Shown here: positions 1-7,257 of the stretch, piece by piece | Numbering within the stretch: the first letter of the stretch is position 1 | Layout: each line of letters starts with the position of its first letter | Assembly (NCBI GenBank): GCA_046597185.1 | Contig: JBKJLF010000570.1 | Span: forward strand, 1 to 10,418 | Reading direction: 5' to 3' | Source of the DNA: CAMBDR01 sp046597185 | Lineage (GTDB): Bacteria > Pseudomonadota > Gammaproteobacteria > Burkholderiales > Burkholderiaceae_D | DNA length: 10,418 nt | Position numbers and translations under genes: made by a program | Notes under the pieces: generated by a model | Database searches by the model: none | The model's input: the letters and a program-made list of their open reading frames with translations, nothing else | Told to the model about the DNA's origin: nothing

Positions 1-761
1 TAGTCGATCCCCTGGAAAAAGAAATGGCCGAAATTCGCGCTGAATTGGCCAAAAAAACCGGCAAAGCCAAAGTCAAACGCCAGGAGACGCTACCGTTCGG
101 GGCCGATAAATGGGGTCACGATATCATCAAAAAAACCATTAAAGGTGCAGAAACCTCGATTGTGGTGGGCTTGGTGGCAGCGTTTTTGGCGACCTTTTTG
201 GGCACCGTGTTTGGAGCGCTATCCGGCTATTTCGGGCGCTGGGTGGATGATATGTTTAACTGGTTTTATAGCATCTTTACCTCGATCCCCTCCATTTTGA
301 TGATTTTAACCGTGGCGGCGGTGTTGCAAAAGAAAGGCGTGCTCAGTATCGTGCTGATTTTGGGCTTGACTGGTTGGACTGGCACCTACCGCCTGATTCG
401 TGCCGAATACATCAAACATAAATCACGCGAATACGTGATGGCGGCCGATGCAATTGGTGCCAGCCATTGGCAAAAAATGGTGGGCCATATTTTCCCCAAT
501 GTCAGCCATGTCGCGCTGGTGCAAATGTCGATTTTGGTGGTGGGCTTTATTAAGTCGGAAGTCATTCTGAGTTATTTGGGTTTTGGTGTGCCAGTTGGGG
601 TGGTTTCCTGGGGCAGTATGCTCAATGAAGCGCAAAACGAATTGATTTTGGGCAAATGGTGGCAATTGACAGCGGCCAGTATTGCCATGGCAGTGTTAGT
701 GACGGCGTTTTCGCTATTTACCGATGCCCTGCGCGATGCGCTGGACCCCAAGTTAAAATAA
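1..761 (+). CDS. DppC/OppC-type peptide ABC transporter permease (5' partial)
   Basis: Inner-membrane permease subunit of a di-/oligopeptide (or nickel/peptide) ABC importer. The frame is open from base 3, upstream of the first ATG at base 24, so the start and first membrane segment probably lie before the window. Counting from that ATG, hydrophobic segments lie near residues 45-69, 84-102, 106-124, 161-186 and 213-234. The cytoplasmic EAA loop that docks on the ATPase is at about 140-159 (AADAIGASHWQ...IFPN). The family motif normally reading HPLGTDxxGRD is present as FGADKWGHD at 25-33. Just before it is a charged, probably helical stretch (residues 2-22) unlike the short linker usual in DppC. 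The next gene starts 6 bases after the stop, so the two are co-transcribed. The family is clear; the substrate cannot be read from the sequence. Confidence 0.93.
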   Translation, partial: VDPLEKEMAEIRAELAKKTGKAKVKRQETLPFGADKWGHDIIKKTIKGAETSIVVGLVAAFLATFLGTVFGALSGYFGRWVDDMFNWFYSIFTSIPSILMILTVAAVLQKKGVLSIVLILGLTGWTGTYRLIRAEYIKHKSREYVMAADAIGASHWQKMVGHIFPNVSHVALVQMSILVVGFIKSEVILSYLGFGVPVGVVSWGSMLNEAQNELILGKWWQLTAASIAMAVLVTAFSLFTDALRDALDPKLK

Positions 762-767
762 GGACGC

Positions 768-2486
768 ATGATGACACACGCAATCAGTTCAAACGACAAT
801 GCCGCCCAAGGCCCCTTGCTCAAGGTGAGCAATTTACGAGTGCGCTTTCGTATCGATAAAGTCAATACTTTCGAAGCGGTGAAAGGTATTTCATTTGAAG
901 TGCCGCGCAATGCCACGGTGGCCTTGGTGGGCGAATCGGGTAGCGGCAAATCCGTCAGCTCCCTCGCGGTGATGGGTTTATTGCCGGAATTGACCACTAT
1001 CATCGACCCTGCCAGCCGCATCGAATTTAATGGCCAGGATTTATTCAGCCTGTCCAGAGCGCAGCGGCGTGACTTGTGCGGTAAAGATATCTCGATGATT
1101 TTCCAGGAGCCGATGTCTTCGCTCAACCCGGTGTTTACGGTCGGCTATCAATTGGCGGAAGTATTGCGCCAGCACAAGGGCATGAGCGGTAAGCAAGCGC
1201 GCGCGCGTTCGATTGAATTATTGGAAGAAGTCGGCATTCCCGACCCGAAAACTAAAATTGATGCATTCCCCAGTCAAATGTCGGGTGGCCAGCAGCAGCG
1301 GGTGATGATCGCCATGGCCATTGCCTGCGAACCCAAGCTCTTGATTGCGGATGAACCCACCACCGCGCTGGATGTGACGATTCAAAAGCAAATTATGGAA
1401 TTGATCGCCAATTTGCAAAAGAAACATCAGATGTCGGTGCTGTTTATTACCCATGACCTGGGTTTGGTGGGGGAAATTGCCGACCATGTAATCGTGATGC
1501 GACATGGCGAAGTGCGTGAAATGGGGCCGGTGCAACAAATTTTTACCGACGCCAAAGACGCCTACACCCAGGCCTTGCTGCATTGCCGCCCACCGCTGGA
1601 TGCGCGCCCGATGCGCTTACCTGTGATTGACGACTACATCGCTGGCAAGGTAGCTCTGGCCAGTGCGGGCGAGCAGCGCCAGCGCGGGGTGGAGGCGGGC
1701 GATGAAAATGTACTGGTAGTGAAAAATTTATCGAAAAGTTTTTTCACGCGCGAAGGCTGGTTTGGTAAAAAAGAATTTCACGCCGTGCGTGACGTATCAT
1801 TTAATTTGCCTCGTGGCAAAACCATTGGCGTGGTGGGCGAATCCGGCTCCGGTAAGACCACGGTCGGCTTAACCATTCTGCGCCTGCATAAAGCCACCAG
1901 TGGGCAAGCCCTGTTTGAAGGACGCGACTTGATTTCGATGTCCGACCAGGAGTATAAAGCCTATAAACGCCGCATCCAGATCATTTTCCAAAACCCGTAT
2001 GCGTCGTTGAACCCACGCTTTACCGTCGGGCAAATCTTGATGGAACCGATGCGTATCCACCAAATCGGGGCCAATGACAAGGAACGAGTCGAACAAAGCT
2101 ACCAATTATTGCAAAAAGTAGGCTTGCCAGCGCAGGCATTCTACCGTTATCCGCATGAATTTTCTGGTGGCCAGCGGCAACGGATTGCAATCGCGCGCTG
2201 TTTGACCATGAAACCGGAGATTTTGGTCTGCGATGAATCGGTCTCGGCACTGGACGTTTCCGTCCAGGCGCAAGTGCTCAATTTGCTGCAAGACTTGCAA
2301 GATGAGTACAAAATGAGCTACATCTTCATTTCGCATGACTTGTCGGTCGTCAAATATATGGCCGATCAGGTGATGGTGATGAATAAGGGGCAGGTGGTTG
2401 AAATTGCGAATTCAGATGAACTCTATCGAAATCCGCGCCAGGAATATACTAAATCCTTACTTAATGCAATTCCAAAAGGATTGTGA
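768..2486 (+). CDS. Fused two-domain peptide ABC transporter ATPase (DppD-DppF / GsiA-YejF type)
   Basis: Cytoplasmic ATPase powering the importer encoded just upstream; both nucleotide-binding domains sit in one 572-residue chain. Domain 1 has Walker A GESGSGKS (55-62), Q-loop FQEP (112-115), signature SGGQQQR (172-178), Walker B ending LLIADEP (191-197) and H-loop His229. Domain 2 has GESGSGKT (357-364), FQNP (407-410), SGGQRQR (466-472), ILVCDES (485-491) and His523. All catalytic residues are kept, so both sites look active. The piece after domain 1 (about 265-290) resembles the oligopeptide-transporter C-terminal extension. Length fits fused proteins such as YejF and GsiA, not a single DppD or DppF. 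The ribosome-binding site AAGGA (760-764) overlaps the permease stop. It is 3 bases from ATG 768 and 6 from ATG 771, so the true start may be the second ATG. Substrate is unproven. Confidence 0.95.
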   Translation: MMTHAISSNDNAAQGPLLKVSNLRVRFRIDKVNTFEAVKGISFEVPRNATVALVGESGSGKSVSSLAVMGLLPELTTIIDPASRIEFNGQDLFSLSRAQRRDLCGKDISMIFQEPMSSLNPVFTVGYQLAEVLRQHKGMSGKQARARSIELLEEVGIPDPKTKIDAFPSQMSGGQQQRVMIAMAIACEPKLLIADEPTTALDVTIQKQIMELIANLQKKHQMSVLFITHDLGLVGEIADHVIVMRHGEVREMGPVQQIFTDAKDAYTQALLHCRPPLDARPMRLPVIDDYIAGKVALASAGEQRQRGVEAGDENVLVVKNLSKSFFTREGWFGKKEFHAVRDVSFNLPRGKTIGVVGESGSGKTTVGLTILRLHKATSGQALFEGRDLISMSDQEYKAYKRRIQIIFQNPYASLNPRFTVGQILMEPMRIHQIGANDKERVEQSYQLLQKVGLPAQAFYRYPHEFSGGQRQRIAIARCLTMKPEILVCDESVSALDVSVQAQVLNLLQDLQDEYKMSYIFISHDLSVVKYMADQVMVMNKGQVVEIANSDELYRNPRQEYTKSLLNAIPKGL

Positions 2487-2505
2487 TAAAGTAATTATTA
2501 AGTGT

Positions 2506-2526
2506 GTTTAATTTTTAAAATTAAAC
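2506..2526. repeat. Perfect 10-bp AT-rich inverted repeat after the ABC operon
   Basis: GTTTAATTTT (2506-2515) and AAAATTAAAC (2517-2526) are exact reverse complements around one central T. It begins 19 bases after the ATPase stop and is followed by a T-rich stretch. It could be a weak A/T-only terminator for the ABC operon or a protein-binding palindrome. There is no G/C-rich stem and no clean T-tract, so the terminator reading is uncertain. Confidence 0.4.
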
Positions 2527-2562
2527 TATTATTTCTAATTATGTGATTCTTATGGAAAATAA

Positions 2563-2612
2563 AGTGACATAATTGTATTTTATGATTAATTCCATGGTGT
2601 TAAAATGTCACT
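2563..2612. repeat. 8-bp inverted repeat upstream of the first PEP-CTERM promoter
   Basis: AGTGACAT (2563-2570) is matched by its exact reverse complement ATGTCACT (2605-2612), with 34 bases between. The right arm ends 19 bases before the -35 box at 2632. The arms are 42 bp apart, start to start, about four helical turns, which would suit a pair of operator half-sites. No regulator can be named, and chance is possible in such AT-rich DNA. Confidence 0.3.
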
Positions 2613-2631
2613 GTAAATTTGGAAAAATTGA

Positions 2632-2660
2632 TTGACATAGGTAATTTTTCGCTATAGAAT
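2632..2660 (+). promoter_or_regulatory. Sigma70-type promoter of the first PEP-CTERM gene
   Basis: TTGACA (2632-2637) and TAGAAT (2655-2660) are separated by 17 bp, with a perfect -35 and 5 of 6 matches in the -10. It predicts a transcript starting near 2667 with a leader of roughly 100 bases before the ATG at 2765. The box region and spacer closely resemble the promoter at 3580-3608. Confidence 0.75.
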
Positions 2661-2764
2661 TCTAACGATAGAGCGTTTCTATATTTGCAGTGCAAGCCAA
2701 ACGTAGTACATCGGTATTAATTCGTTTTGATTTGTCTTGTTTTCTTATTTTCCTGGAGTTTAGA

Positions 2765-3457
2765 ATGAAAAAATCTTTTTTTGTAGTAGCTTTTGTGGGG
2801 TTGTTTGGCGTTGCTGCTGCATCTCAGGCTAATGTGATCTCGTTTTCGGCGAGCAAGGCATTGAGCACCACCAATTTCACCAGCCCCTTGACCATCGGTA
2901 AGTTTGATACCTCCTTGGGTACCTTGAATTCGATCACTTTTCAACTCGATGGTAACATACAAGGTGTAGGACGTGCTGAAAGCTTGAATGCCACGGCCTC
3001 GAATGTTACCTTGACTCTGGGTGCGATCCTGACATTGAAGCGTCCTGATGGCAGCACTTTGGTCGCCGAAAACCCGAATTACTCGCAATCCTTCGCTTTT
3101 GCCCGTTTTGACGGCCTGCGTGATTTTGGCGGTACTTCCGGTGGCTCCACAGGCACGCGCACGGTAGCAGCCAGCGATTTATTTACCAGCACCAGCACAT
3201 CTGACTTTGCTCTGTTCTCGGCATTGCATGGTGGCAACATAAATTTGAATTTGAACGCAGTGGGTGCTTCGCGTGCGACGGGTGCGGGTAATTTGATGAG
3301 CTCTTTCCAAACATTGGCCGCTGGCAATGTCAAGGTGACGTATAACTATCGCCCAACCGCCGTGCCAGAGCCAGAAACCTATGCCATGTTGCTGGCGGGT
3401 ATTGGTTTGCTGGCTTTGCGTCGTCAACGTAAATTAGCCAATAAAGTGCTCGGCTAA
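2765..3457 (+). CDS. Secreted PEP-CTERM protein, choice-of-anchor E-like (first paralog)
   Basis: Exported 230-residue protein of unknown function. It has a Sec signal peptide (MKKSFFVV..., probable cleavage after SQA at 22), a beta-rich body (about 23-195) with the pattern FSASKAL...GKFDTSLGTLNSITF of choice-of-anchor E proteins, and a C-terminal PEP-CTERM signal. The signal has VPEPE at 200-204, a hydrophobic helix (about 206-218) and a basic RRQRK end (219-223). PEP-CTERM proteins are handled by an exosortase and are typical of bacteria making exopolysaccharide; no exosortase gene is here. GGAG at 2755-2758, 6 bases before ATG 2765, fixes the start. An upstream in-frame start near 2690 would bury the signal peptide 25 residues in. 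It has its own promoter and terminator and is a tandem paralog of the next gene. Confidence 0.9.
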   Translation: MKKSFFVVAFVGLFGVAAASQANVISFSASKALSTTNFTSPLTIGKFDTSLGTLNSITFQLDGNIQGVGRAESLNATASNVTLTLGAILTLKRPDGSTLVAENPNYSQSFAFARFDGLRDFGGTSGGSTGTRTVAASDLFTSTSTSDFALFSALHGGNINLNLNAVGASRATGAGNLMSSFQTLAAGNVKVTYNYRPTAVPEPETYAMLLAGIGLLALRRQRKLANKVLG

Positions 3458-3467
3458 ATCTGTTTTA

Positions 3468-3501
3468 AAGCCTTCTTTGCGGCTTGTTACAATTTTTTTT
3501 T
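3468..3501 (+). terminator. Weak candidate terminator
   Basis: AAGCC (3468-3472) pairs with GGCTT (3481-3485) across an 8-base loop. A run of nine T (3493-3501) follows after 7 bases. The short stem and the gap before the T-run make it a weak terminator at best. It lies 10 bases after the first PEP-CTERM stop and just before the much stronger one at 3508. Confidence 0.3.
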
Positions 3502-3507
3502 ACGCAG

Positions 3508-3560
3508 TCCCCACCTGGTTTTCCCTATGAAAAGGGAGGTGCCAGGTGGGGATTTTTTTT
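3508..3560 (+). terminator. Strong intrinsic terminator of the first PEP-CTERM gene
   Basis: TCCCCACCTGG (3508-3518) is an exact reverse complement of CCAGGTGGGGA (3542-3552), giving an 11-bp GC-rich stem followed at once by eight T (3553-3560). The enclosed segment can form a small nested hairpin (CCCT/AGGG around 3523-3536). It insulates the first PEP-CTERM unit from the promoter 20 bases downstream. Confidence 0.88.
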
Positions 3561-3579
3561 GGAACAGGTAACAAAGGTA

Positions 3580-3608
3580 TTGACTTAGGAAATTTCATTC
3601 TATATACT
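3580..3608 (+). promoter_or_regulatory. Sigma70-type promoter of the second PEP-CTERM gene
   Basis: TTGACT (3580-3585) and TATACT (3603-3608) are 17 bp apart, each with 5 of 6 consensus bases. The predicted start is near 3615, about 90 bases before the ATG. Sequence around the boxes (ATTGACTTAGGAAATTT) matches the first gene's promoter (ATTGACATAGGTAATTT) at nearly every position, so the promoter was duplicated with the gene. Confidence 0.8.
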
Positions 3609-3703
3609 TCAGGCAATAGTGATTCTTTATCGCGCCGGGCTACTGTTCCAAATGAGTTGTGAGCGAAATGAATTTGCCGTATTTATTTAAATCTAGGAGT
3701 ATT

Positions 3704-4396
3704 ATGAAAAAATCAATCTATGCAGTAGCCTTGACTTGTTTGTTTGGGATGGGTGCCGTTGCCCAGGCAGATACAGTTAGCTTTTCTGCCAGCCGCGCTT
3801 TGGATACCACTGACTTTGTGGATGTATTGGCATTGGGTAAGTTCGATACACGTTTGGGTACCTTGAACAGCATCCGTTTTGACTTGACTGGTACGGTTGT
3901 GACTGACGGTGGTGTTGAGAGTCTGGATGGGGCGACCAGTTTGGCCAACCTCAGTTTGAGTGCGACCTTGTCCTTGACTCGTCCTGGTAGCTCACACATC
4001 GTTTCTGGCAGCGCCGGTTTTTCGCAGGCCGTCACTTTGGCCGCATTTGATGGCGACATCGATTTTGCGGGCCCTTCCGGTTACACACTGAACACCCGTG
4101 TTAATAATGTTTCCAACTCATTCGTGAGCACCGATGTCAACGACTTTGCTTTGTTTTCAGCTTTGAACGGCGGCAGTATTAACCTTGGTGTGAGTGCGAT
4201 CGCTTTGTCGGATGCAACTGGCCCAGGTAATGTGATCAGTTATTTTGTAACACAGGCGGGCGCGAATGCGCGTGTTACTTACAATTACACGGCAACCCCT
4301 GTACCAGAACCAGAAACCTATGCCATGTTGTTGGCTGGCGTTGGTTTGTTGGCAATGCAGCGCCGTCGTAAGACGACACAAAAGCTGCGTGCATAA
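3704..4396 (+). CDS. Secreted PEP-CTERM protein, choice-of-anchor E-like (second paralog)
   Basis: Exported 230-residue protein of unknown function, exactly the length of its upstream neighbour and aligning to it end to end with few gaps. The signal peptide ends after AQA at 22. The body carries FSASRAL...GKFDTRLGTLNSIRF and DFALFSALNGGSINL, both nearly shared with the paralog. The PEP-CTERM signal starts at residue 200 (VPEPETYAMLLAG), followed by a hydrophobic helix and a basic RRRK cluster. The two ends are most alike; the middle (about residues 45-130) has diverged, suggesting separate ligands or partners. AGGAG (3695-3699) sits 4 bases before ATG 3704. An in-frame GTG at 3659 is rejected because it precedes that site and would displace the signal peptide. 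Export and sorting are predicted; function is unknown. Confidence 0.9.
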   Translation: MKKSIYAVALTCLFGMGAVAQADTVSFSASRALDTTDFVDVLALGKFDTRLGTLNSIRFDLTGTVVTDGGVESLDGATSLANLSLSATLSLTRPGSSHIVSGSAGFSQAVTLAAFDGDIDFAGPSGYTLNTRVNNVSNSFVSTDVNDFALFSALNGGSINLGVSAIALSDATGPGNVISYFVTQAGANARVTYNYTATPVPEPETYAMLLAGVGLLAMQRRRKTTQKLRA

Positions 4397-4400
4397 TATA

Positions 4401-4419
4401 GCCAGTGCGTGCCAGTGCG
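4401..4419. repeat. Two tandem copies of GCCAGTGCG
   Basis: GCCAGTGCG occurs at 4401-4409 and again at 4411-4419, a 10-base period, between the second PEP-CTERM stop and its terminator. This is probably a small local duplication with no evident function. Confidence 0.4.
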
Positions 4420-4440
4420 CGTTAGTGTCATAGAATAAGG

Positions 4441-4468
4441 AAAAACCCGCTGCGTGCGGGTTTTTTTT
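4441..4468 (+). terminator. Strong intrinsic terminator of the second PEP-CTERM gene
   Basis: AAAAACCCGC (4441-4450) and GCGGGTTTTT (4456-4465) form a perfect 10-bp stem around the loop TGCGT, with T continuing to 4468. It ends the second PEP-CTERM unit. The remaining 130 bases before the pullulanase gene are AT-rich and must hold that gene's promoter, but I see no convincing -35/-10 pair there. Confidence 0.92.
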
Positions 4469-4598
4469 CGTCCAATTTCAAATCGGAAATGTGATTTTTT
4501 TAAAATAGCACAATTAATCAAATTTTCCTTAATCTGTCCTGCTATTGTTACGCACACTGAAACATCAGTATGCATATAAAACAAATAAGGGAGATAAG

Positions 4599-7199
4599 AT
4601 GAAGCAAACAATGATCGCGTCTTTGCTAGCCATCGGCGTGGTGGCAAGTAATCAAGTACTGGCCGCCAGTGCAACGGTTTATTATTACACACCATATAAA
4701 AATTGGACCACTGTCGATATCCATCATAATGCCAGCGGCACATGGACCACCTCGCCCGGCGTGGTAATGGATGCAGCTTGTACCAATTGGAAAGTTAAAA
4801 CCCTCAGCTTTACCACTACCAATTTTTCTGCCGTGTTCAATAATGGCGCAGGTGCCTGGGACAATGCGGGCAATGTTTCCGGTGCCAACTACACGGTGCC
4901 AGCAGGAACCCATCAGGTTAAAAATGGTGCCATCATCGCCAATGCGGGCAACCCGTGCGTGGTCGATACGGCGGCACCAAGCGTTCCCACAGCATTAAAA
5001 ACCACCACCGTGGGTAGCGATTCGATTGGCTTGAGCTGGACGGCTTCAAGCGATAACGTCGGCGTCACTGGCTATAATGTGTATCGTAACAGTGCATTGG
5101 TGGGTACTAGCAGTAGCGCCAGCTATACCGACATCAATTTGAGTCCTTCCACCGCCTACAGTTATACCGTGGCTGCCAAAGATGCTGCAGGCAATACCTC
5201 AGCCCAAAGCACGGCGCTTGCCGCCAATACCATTGCAGCCCCTGCCAGCGCTAAACCCGGCGTAACTTATAGCGCAACCGGTTCGACCTTCGCGATTTGG
5301 TCGCCCGATCACCAGGGCGTTAAATTGAAGCTGGCAGGCGTGCTCTACCCGATGGTCAAAGCGCCGGACGCGAATGGCTATACCAATGTCTACGCCGTCA
5401 CCGTGCCCGGTAACCATCATCTGAAGCATTATAGTTTTGTGCTGGATGGAAAAACCGTGCGCGACCCCTATGGTGCCATGGTCGATGCCAGCACCACCAG
5501 TGCTACACTCGAGAATATTGTGCTGGACATGAGCCAAACCAATTTGAGCACAGGCTGGGCGGCACGTCCGGCCCAGGTGCAACGGGAAGATGCGGTGATT
5601 TATGAAGTGCATGTGCGTGACTTTACCATCGATGCCAGCTCTGGCGTGGATGCGGCCAAGCGCGGCAAGTTTGCCGGCATGACTCAAACTGGCACCACCT
5701 TGAACGGTGCCGGCGTGGTGAAAACCGGTATCGACCACTTGAAAGAATTGGGCGTCACCCATGTGCAATTATTGCCGATTTATGATTTCGGCACCTGTTC
5801 CCCCTTGATGGTACAGGACCCCACCAATACCATCCCTGATCCTAATCCTTACCCCAGCCCTTTGTGCTATAACTGGGGTTATGATCCGGTCAACTTCAAT
5901 GTGCCCGAAGAGCGTTATTCGATGAATCAGGCCGATGCGGTGGCGCGTGTGCGCGAGTTGAAAACCATGGTTGATGAATTCCACAAAAACGGCATCCGTG
6001 TGATTATGGACGTGGTCTACAACCATACCTATAACAAGGCCGTGTTTGGTGATATCAGCAGCAAATATTACACCGCCACCGATTTGTCGGGCACGGGCAA
6101 TTCCATCGACGTGAAGAATCCGATGGTAGCGCGCATGATCCGTGATTCGCTCGAATTTTGGACGCGGGAATACAATCTGGACGGCTTTCGTTTCGATTTG
6201 TTGGGTATTTATGATCGCAGCGTGGTGGCCGCTTGGTCCAACTACCTGAATCAGCAATTCCCGACCCGTAACCTCATGTTTTACGGCGAACCCTGGAATG
6301 GCTATGCAACCGACCCGGCTGAAGCTGATCGGGTACGTCTGGGTTCGGTTGGCACCATTGTCGATGCCCATGTTGGCGTGTTCAACAGCAAATATCGCGA
6401 TGCCTTAAAAGGTGATGGCGACTCCGGTAATAACATCGGCTTTATTTTCAATGCGGGTGAATACTGGGGCACAGGGCAATGGAATGCCAATGGCGCAGGT
6501 TTGAGCCCGATCTCGGTTGGCATGTATGGTTCGCCACGCTATTACAATGCAGGTGGGGTCTTGTCCAATACCTGGGATCCGATGTTTGCACTCGACCCCG
6601 AGCAAAGCATTAACTACGTCGATGCACATGACAATTATTGCCTCAACGATAAAGTCGATGCCTGGGCTAACGTGAATGGTCAAACCAGCAACACCAGCTA
6701 TAAAGAACGGATTCAACATTATGCCCTGGGTTCTATCCTGATGGCGCAAGGCGTGTCGTTCCTGCATGGCGGTGCCGAGATCAAACGCAGCAAGGCGGGC
6801 GATAAAAACAGCTATCGCTCACCCGACACCATCAATAGCTTCAAGTGGGGTTTGAAGGCAAATAATGCGAATCTGTTTGCGATGGTGAAAAAATTGATTG
6901 GCATCCGCAAAGCCCATCCTGCCTTGCGCTTGACCAGTTGGCAAGCGGTGCGCGACAACGTGAAATCGGATCAGCAAAACAAGAGCCTGGTGGTCACCAC
7001 CATTAACGGTTCGGCCGTGGCGGATAGCTGGAAGCAAATCATGGTGATTCAAAATTCGGGTGGCAATGCTTCGATTAGCTTGCCCGCTGGCACCTGGTAT
7101 GTGGCGCAAGAGCAATCGAACCCGAATTTGGCCGAACGTTCGGTGGCGGGTAGTGTGCTTGCTGAAGGCACGGCATTAACGGTGCTGTATCAAAAATAA
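4599..7199 (+). CDS. pulA: Secreted type I pullulanase (GH13) with N-terminal starch-binding module
   Basis: Secreted debranching enzyme hydrolysing alpha-1,6 bonds in pullulan, starch and glycogen. Order in 866 residues: signal peptide (cleavage near VLA, 22); CBM25-like starch-binding module (about 26-115, VYYYTPYKNW, AWDN); fibronectin type III domain (about 126-212); CBM48/isoamylase N-terminal domain (about 221-310); GH13 barrel (about 333-780); C-terminal beta domain. YNWGYDP at 424-430 is the signature of type I pullulanases. GH13 regions: DVVYNH (471-476), GFRFD with nucleophile Asp533, YGEPW with acid/base Glu564, and AHDN with Asp678 as transition-state stabiliser, so the site is complete. 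GGGAG (4589-4593) lies 5 bases before ATG 4599; an earlier in-frame start at 4545 would precede the signal peptide. No MalT box was recognised. Strict pullulan versus mixed specificity cannot be told from sequence. Confidence 0.94.
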   Translation: MKQTMIASLLAIGVVASNQVLAASATVYYYTPYKNWTTVDIHHNASGTWTTSPGVVMDAACTNWKVKTLSFTTTNFSAVFNNGAGAWDNAGNVSGANYTVPAGTHQVKNGAIIANAGNPCVVDTAAPSVPTALKTTTVGSDSIGLSWTASSDNVGVTGYNVYRNSALVGTSSSASYTDINLSPSTAYSYTVAAKDAAGNTSAQSTALAANTIAAPASAKPGVTYSATGSTFAIWSPDHQGVKLKLAGVLYPMVKAPDANGYTNVYAVTVPGNHHLKHYSFVLDGKTVRDPYGAMVDASTTSATLENIVLDMSQTNLSTGWAARPAQVQREDAVIYEVHVRDFTIDASSGVDAAKRGKFAGMTQTGTTLNGAGVVKTGIDHLKELGVTHVQLLPIYDFGTCSPLMVQDPTNTIPDPNPYPSPLCYNWGYDPVNFNVPEERYSMNQADAVARVRELKTMVDEFHKNGIRVIMDVVYNHTYNKAVFGDISSKYYTATDLSGTGNSIDVKNPMVARMIRDSLEFWTREYNLDGFRFDLLGIYDRSVVAAWSNYLNQQFPTRNLMFYGEPWNGYATDPAEADRVRLGSVGTIVDAHVGVFNSKYRDALKGDGDSGNNIGFIFNAGEYWGTGQWNANGAGLSPISVGMYGSPRYYNAGGVLSNTWDPMFALDPEQSINYVDAHDNYCLNDKVDAWANVNGQTSNTSYKERIQHYALGSILMAQGVSFLHGGAEIKRSKAGDKNSYRSPDTINSFKWGLKANNANLFAMVKKLIGIRKAHPALRLTSWQAVRDNVKSDQQNKSLVVTTINGSAVADSWKQIMVIQNSGGNASISLPAGTWYVAQEQSNPNLAERSVAGSVLAEGTALTVLYQK

Positions 7200-7208
7200 G
7201 CTGCGCTG

Positions 7209-7257
7209 TGCTATGCTTCATCTTCTGTGATAGCTTGGAACAGGATGAAGCATGGCA
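7209..7257 (+). promoter_or_regulatory. Long inverted repeat covering the mobB ribosome-binding site and start codon
   Basis: ATGCTTCATC (7213-7222) is the exact reverse complement of GATGAAGCAT (7244-7253). In RNA the stem extends outward to 7209/7257 (one G-U pair) and inward by two more pairs, around a loop at about 7225-7241. The right arm contains the AGGA (7242-7245) and the ATG (7252-7254) of mobB, so folding would hide both. No T-tract follows, so it does not look like a pullulanase terminator. The structure is seen in sequence; translational control is inferred. Confidence 0.55.

Noticed and set aside
2690..2764. Longer start for the first PEP-CTERM protein
   Set aside because: It would place 25 residues before an ideal signal peptide, and the GGAG at 2755-2758 fits only the ATG at 2765.
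3659..3703. GTG start at 3659 for the second PEP-CTERM protein
   Set aside because: AGGAG at 3695-3699 points to ATG 3704, and the paralog aligns from that methionine with equal length.
4487..4510. AAATGTGA as a CRP site before the pullulanase
   Set aside because: Only one half-site is present; the expected TCACATTT partner six bases on is replaced by T/A runs.
5199..6767. Long open frames on the minus strand opposite the pullulanase
   Set aside because: They lie antisense to a gene with full catalytic motifs, resemble no family I know, and are typical shadow frames in moderate-GC coding DNA.
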